A DNA stretch of 56,926 bases from Bacteroidota bacterium (lineage in GTDB: Bacteria > Bacteroidota > Rhodothermia > Balneolales > Balneolaceae), in assembly GCA_027621355.1 (NCBI GenBank), contig JAQCBZ010000009.1, positions 1 through 56,926 on the forward strand, read 5' to 3'. A program made the translations under genes and the position numbers. How positions within the stretch are numbered: position 1 is the first letter of the stretch; each line of letters starts with the position of its first letter. The notes under the pieces are model-generated. The model had not been told where the DNA came from. It searched no databases and was given only the letters and a program-made list of their open reading frames with translations. This document shows, one piece after another, positions 53,810 to 56,926 of this stretch.

Positions 53810-55441
53810 TCAGTGTCTAAAGTGGCGTTTCCCAGTCATAATCATCGTTATATCATGTTTTAAAGCCGCTTCAAGCACTTCATCATCACGAACACTCCCA
53901 CCAGGTTGAATAATTGTCTGAATTCCGTGGGTTGCCGCAAGGTCCACATTATCGGCAAAAGGGAAAAAGGCGTCAGAAGCCAAGACAGCTCCTTGCAAAT
54001 TGTGACCATACTGTTTGGCCTTTTCTAGAGCTTGTCTCACAGCATCTACACGGCTTGTTTGACCCGTGCCAATTCCAATGAGCTGTTGTCCATTGCAAAG
54101 CACTATGCCATTGGACTTGACATGTCGAGTGATTTTCCATGCAAAAGCCGCTGTTTGTTTGGTTTCGTGATCGAGTAACTCATCCTGGATAAAATCAAAT
54201 TCTTGAGCATCTAAGGCGTCGCGTTGCTGAGCAAGAATTCCATCCAACATGCTCTGGATATGGAGTGGATCACTTGGATACTTTTTGAGGCGAACCAAGC
54301 GACGATTCTTTTTCTGCGTCAGTAGTAGTTCGGCCTCTTTGCTAAAATCTGGAGCCACAACCATTTCAGAGAAAATTTCATCCAGCGCCGATGCAGTTTC
54401 AGCGTCAATCTCTCTATTGAACAATAAGATGCCGCCAAAAGGGGAGGTAGGATCTGAGGCATAGGCTTTTGTCCACGCTTCATGGACGGTAGAAGCGGTG
54501 GCGACTCCACAGGGGACCGTATGCTTAAGAATGGCACAGGTTGGTTGAGCCTCGACGAATTCAGAGAGGAGTCGAAGGCCAGCATCCAAATCAAGGATAT
54601 TGTTAAAGCTCAACTCTTTTCCATGAAATACATCCACAAGGTGATCTAAATTGCCATAAAATGAAGCGTCTTGGTGTGGGTTTTCACCATATCGAAGGAC
54701 ATGCTGTGGAGAGGCGTCAATGGTTAAGGTGGATAAAAATTCTGCTTTTGTTGGGCCCTGCGTGGATTGCTCTGGTGCTACGTGGCTTGATTCTGCATCG
54801 CGGCCTTTCGTAGAACGGCCCATCATCCAGGTCGATATCGCAGCATCATACTGAGCCGTTTGCTGGAATGCCTTGGAGCTTAAGTCTTGTCGTGTGGGCC
54901 AGGAGATTCCCCCTGTGGACGCAAGTTCATCCACTATCCCTTCATAATCGGAAGGATCACATACCACAGCTTTGAAAGCAGCATTTTTTGCAGTTGCCCG
55001 AATCATGGTTGGTCCGCCAATGTCTATGTACTCAATCAAATGTTGAAAATCAGCATTGGGATGTTTGGCTAATGTCTGTTGGAATGGATACAGATTCACA
55101 ACCACAAGATCAATTGGAGTAATGCCATGCGACACAAGGTCAGCATCGTCATCTGGGTGACCGGTTCGATGAAGAATGGCTCCATGAACGAGTGGATGTA
55201 ACGTTTTGACGCGTCCACCTAAAATCTCAGGAAACCCTGTGATTGCAGATACATCCGTCACCTCAACCCCAGCCGCTCGCAACGTCGCAGCTGTTCCACC
55301 CGTGGAAAGGATCTCTACACCTAACGCCTGCAATTGTTTGCCAAATTCTTCAAGCCCTGTCTTATCTGAGACAGAAACTAAAGCTCTCCGAATAGGCAGT
55401 GAATCAATGGGCGGTTGCAAAGGTTGACTGGAGGGTTCCAT
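53810..55441 (-). CDS. purH: Bifunctional AICAR transformylase / IMP cyclohydrolase
   Basis: A 543-residue enzyme for the last two steps of IMP synthesis. The N-terminal MGS-like cyclohydrolase has ALVSVSDKTGLEEFG, STGGTAATLRAAGVEVTDV and GGRVKTLHPLVHGAIL. The C-terminal transformylase has LRYGENPHQDASFYG, LKHTVPCGVATA, and the late SDAFFPFADNVD motif. The start at 55441 gives a 16-residue polar lead and is the only usable start before the conserved fold, so it overlaps purN by 38 bases. A stretch at about 205-225 is a polar insertion. Gene order with purN upstream and mreB downstream is the one I recall from FCB genomes. Confidence 0.97.
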   Translation of the reverse strand: MEPSSQPLQPPIDSLPIRRALVSVSDKTGLEEFGKQLQALGVEILSTGGTAATLRAAGVEVTDVSAITGFPEILGGRVKTLHPLVHGAILHRTGHPDDDADLVSHGITPIDLVVVNLYPFQQTLAKHPNADFQHLIEYIDIGGPTMIRATAKNAAFKAVVCDPSDYEGIVDELASTGGISWPTRQDLSSKAFQQTAQYDAAISTWMMGRSTKGRDAESSHVAPEQSTQGPTKAEFLSTLTIDASPQHVLRYGENPHQDASFYGNLDHLVDVFHGKELSFNNILDLDAGLRLLSEFVEAQPTCAILKHTVPCGVATASTVHEAWTKAYASDPTSPFGGILLFNREIDAETASALDEIFSEMVVAPDFSKEAELLLTQKKNRRLVRLKKYPSDPLHIQSMLDGILAQQRDALDAQEFDFIQDELLDHETKQTAAFAWKITRHVKSNGIVLCNGQQLIGIGTGQTSRVDAVRQALEKAKQYGHNLQGAVLASDAFFPFADNVDLAATHGIQTIIQPGGSVRDDEVLEAALKHDITMIMTGKRHFRH

Positions 55442-56060
55442 AATCTTCTAATGTTGTTTGTATCGTGATGGGGTAAAGTGTATGCTCAAGCATGAGTACG
55501 GCTGCTGCAAGTTCTTTTGGAGTGCAGTTAGCAGGAATCGATAGGCGTGCTTGTGCAAGAATGGGGCCTTCATCATAATGGTCAGTGACCAAATGTACAG
55601 TGCACCCAGACTCAGTTTCGCCCGCTTCAAGGACCGCTTCATGGACTCGAATTCCATAAAATCCTTTCCCCCCAAACTTTGGCAAAAGGGAGGGGTGAAT
55701 GTTAAAGACAGGCCCTGAAATAACATCGAGTATGGTCGAAGGTAATTTTTGCAGGTATCCAGCAAGGACACCAAAGTCAGGTCTCATCGACTCCACGACG
55801 TTGGTTAACTCTTCGTCTAATGATGTTGGCAAATTAGTTGATCCCGATCCTTTTTGGGGGAGAACATGCACTGGGATATCTCGATCAAGTGCTTTGTCAA
55901 TAGCCCCAATCTGGGGTCTAGAAGCAATGAGCCCCACACACGTTGCTTGAAGATCGCCTCGCTCAATGGCCTTCATTATCGATTCAAAATTTGAACCAGA
56001 ACCAGAAGCAAAAGCTACGAAGCGAGGAATTGGGTTCTTGGCTTGCGCTTCCTCGCCCAT
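55404..56060 (-). CDS. purN: Phosphoribosylglycinamide formyltransferase
   Basis: A 218-residue GART enzyme that transfers a formyl group from 10-formyl-tetrahydrofolate to glycinamide ribonucleotide. The phosphate-binding start FASGSGSNFESI, the active-site block VFNIHPSLLPKFGGKGFYG (Asn, His) and TESGCTVHLVTDHYDEGPILAQ (catalytic Asp) are present. The GGKGFYG form of the loop is typical of FCB-group PurN. Its last 38 bases overlap the purH start, and its start is two bases from the end of the upstream transporter gene, so the three are likely cotranscribed. Confidence 0.95.
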   Translation of the reverse strand: MGEEAQAKNPIPRFVAFASGSGSNFESIMKAIERGDLQATCVGLIASRPQIGAIDKALDRDIPVHVLPQKGSGSTNLPTSLDEELTNVVESMRPDFGVLAGYLQKLPSTILDVISGPVFNIHPSLLPKFGGKGFYGIRVHEAVLEAGETESGCTVHLVTDHYDEGPILAQARLSIPANCTPKELAAAVLMLEHTLYPITIQTTLEDYGTLQSTFATAH

Positions 56061-56062
56061 AA

Positions 56063-56926
56063 TTAATCAGTGAGGAAAACTTTGTAATTATTAAAGCTCC
56101 ATGAAATCTGCTGAATCATAATTTTCACACTTGTTGCAATGGGAATTGCAAAGAGCATGCCAAGAAGCCCTGCAGTTTCTGCACCAATTAAAATGATAAA
56201 TAATACAGCAACAGGATGAATGTCAGCTGACTTAGAAAAAATGAGGGGCTGCAATAGTGAGTTATCGATGATTTGCACCACAAAAACGACGGCCATGCAG
56301 GCAAACGCAAGATTAAAATCGCCTTGTGTCTCTACAATGGAAACAGAAAAGGAGAGCAGATACCCAATAATAGGACCTAAATAGGGAATAGAGTTGGCAA
56401 GACCCATCGTAATGCCAACGCTTAAGGCATTATTAAGTCCTACGATGGAAAGTCCGATGACAGAGAGAGTCGCAACGACAAAACTTTGGAATAAGACGCT
56501 CTTAAAGTAGGTACCCAGTCTATTTTCAATTTTGTTAATCACCGTTAAAGTCGTCTCAAAGTACTTATTAGGGATAAGCTGAAGAATGTCACGGCGAATC
56601 TTTGCCCCATCTTTAAGGAAGAAAAAGGTGGCAAAGGGAATCACAAGAATGGCTGAAAAGACGTTGGTGAAGATGCCAAATGCACCCGCGACAATATCAG
56701 GGACTTGGTTGGTATCAAAAATTCTTTCTCGCAGATTTTGGATGTTATCGGTGAGAAATTGTTGAGGGATAAAATCAAATCGGGCTACCAAGACAGCTTG
56801 TACTTCGGTGATGATATACTCAATGTTGCGAGTATTCAACTCAGAAGCCAAGTTGACCATCTGAGAGTATAAAATTGGGAAGACATTGTAGGAAGCCCAG
56901 ACCACAAGTCCGGTGAACGCAATAAG
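56063..56926 (-). CDS. AI-2E-family transporter, N-terminus cut by window edge
   Basis: About 288 residues of a membrane protein that runs off the window end; the frame is still open at 56926 (LIAFTGLVVWASYNVF), in what looks like an early membrane helix. Full family members have about 350 residues. The pattern FLKDGAKIRRDILQLIP and the GLANSIPYLGPIIGYLLSF signature identify the AI-2E (YdiK/PerM) family. Members export small molecules or act as Na+/H+ antiporters; the AI-2 role is proven only for a few. The last helices and VLFIILIGAETAGLLGMLFAIPIA are intact. It is two bases upstream of purN. Confidence 0.92.
   Translation of the reverse strand, partial: LIAFTGLVVWASYNVFPILYSQMVNLASELNTRNIEYIITEVQAVLVARFDFIPQQFLTDNIQNLRERIFDTNQVPDIVAGAFGIFTNVFSAILVIPFATFFFLKDGAKIRRDILQLIPNKYFETTLTVINKIENRLGTYFKSVLFQSFVVATLSVIGLSIVGLNNALSVGITMGLANSIPYLGPIIGYLLSFSVSIVETQGDFNLAFACMAVVFVVQIIDNSLLQPLIFSKSADIHPVAVLFIILIGAETAGLLGMLFAIPIATSVKIMIQQISWSFNNYKVFLTD

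Noticed and set aside
55404-55441. purN-purH overlap as a frameshift or assembly error
   Set aside because: Both proteins have complete conserved motifs and normal lengths, so the overlap appears genuine.

Overview
The window is a compact bacterial chromosomal segment of moderate GC, almost entirely coding. It has no rRNA, tRNA, CRISPR array, insertion sequence or phage gene that I can recognise, and the longest gap between genes is about 250 bases. Three things point to the Bacteroidota / Rhodothermota-Balneolota side of the FCB group, with Balneola-like bacteria my best guess: a replicative DnaE with its own N-terminal proofreading exonuclease, the run purN-purH-mreB-mreC-mreD-PBP2-rodA, and uppS-bamA followed by several Skp/OmpH genes. 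Few start codons have a Shine-Dalgarno sequence, which fits that group. The organism is Gram-negative in build (BamA, Skp, LpxH-like phosphatase, lipoproteins) and probably rod-shaped. The lineage is inferred from gene content only.

Bases 1-7,700 hold a thioredoxin-fold protein, a hotdog thioesterase, a long-chain acyl-CoA ligase, a PspC / oxidoreductase-like pair, and a two-gene photolyase operon: an iron-sulfur (6-4)-type photolyase followed by a class II CPD photolyase with a 4-base overlap. Bases 7,700-19,000 carry hisS-punA, a secreted M1 peptidase, a DNA exonuclease / ATP-dependent DNA ligase pair, and dnaE. Bases 4,400-19,000 are therefore rich in DNA repair and replication genes. Bases 19,000-24,000 form a forward run: trxA, a divergent PiT-like membrane protein coupled to an HNH nuclease, mnmA, and two secreted proteins, the second an isolated 5'-nucleotidase C-terminal domain. 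Bases 24,000-29,200 run in reverse: ilvE, a glycosyltransferase / LpxH-like phosphatase pair, and a DUF255 protein.

Bases 29,400-46,400 are mainly forward: ndk (overlapping rlmB tail to tail), two small membrane proteins, GDPD, pyrG, an amidohydrolase, nadE, a LysM lytic transglycosylase, a PHP phosphoesterase, ribH, uppS, bamA and three tandem Skp-like chaperones. A VWA protein and rnhB then diverge from overlapping 5' ends. Bases 48,200-56,926 run in reverse and make purines and the rod-shape elongasome (AI-2E transporter, purN, purH, mreBCD, PBP2, rodA); the transporter runs off the window end.

Most of this is housekeeping. I did not find a convincing new multi-gene system. The best candidates for a second look are the PiT-like/HNH coupled pair, the two-family photolyase operon, the two-gene remnant of the ligase-associated repair module, the orphan 5'-nucleotidase C-terminal lipoprotein, and the oxidoreductase-like protein with degraded motifs.
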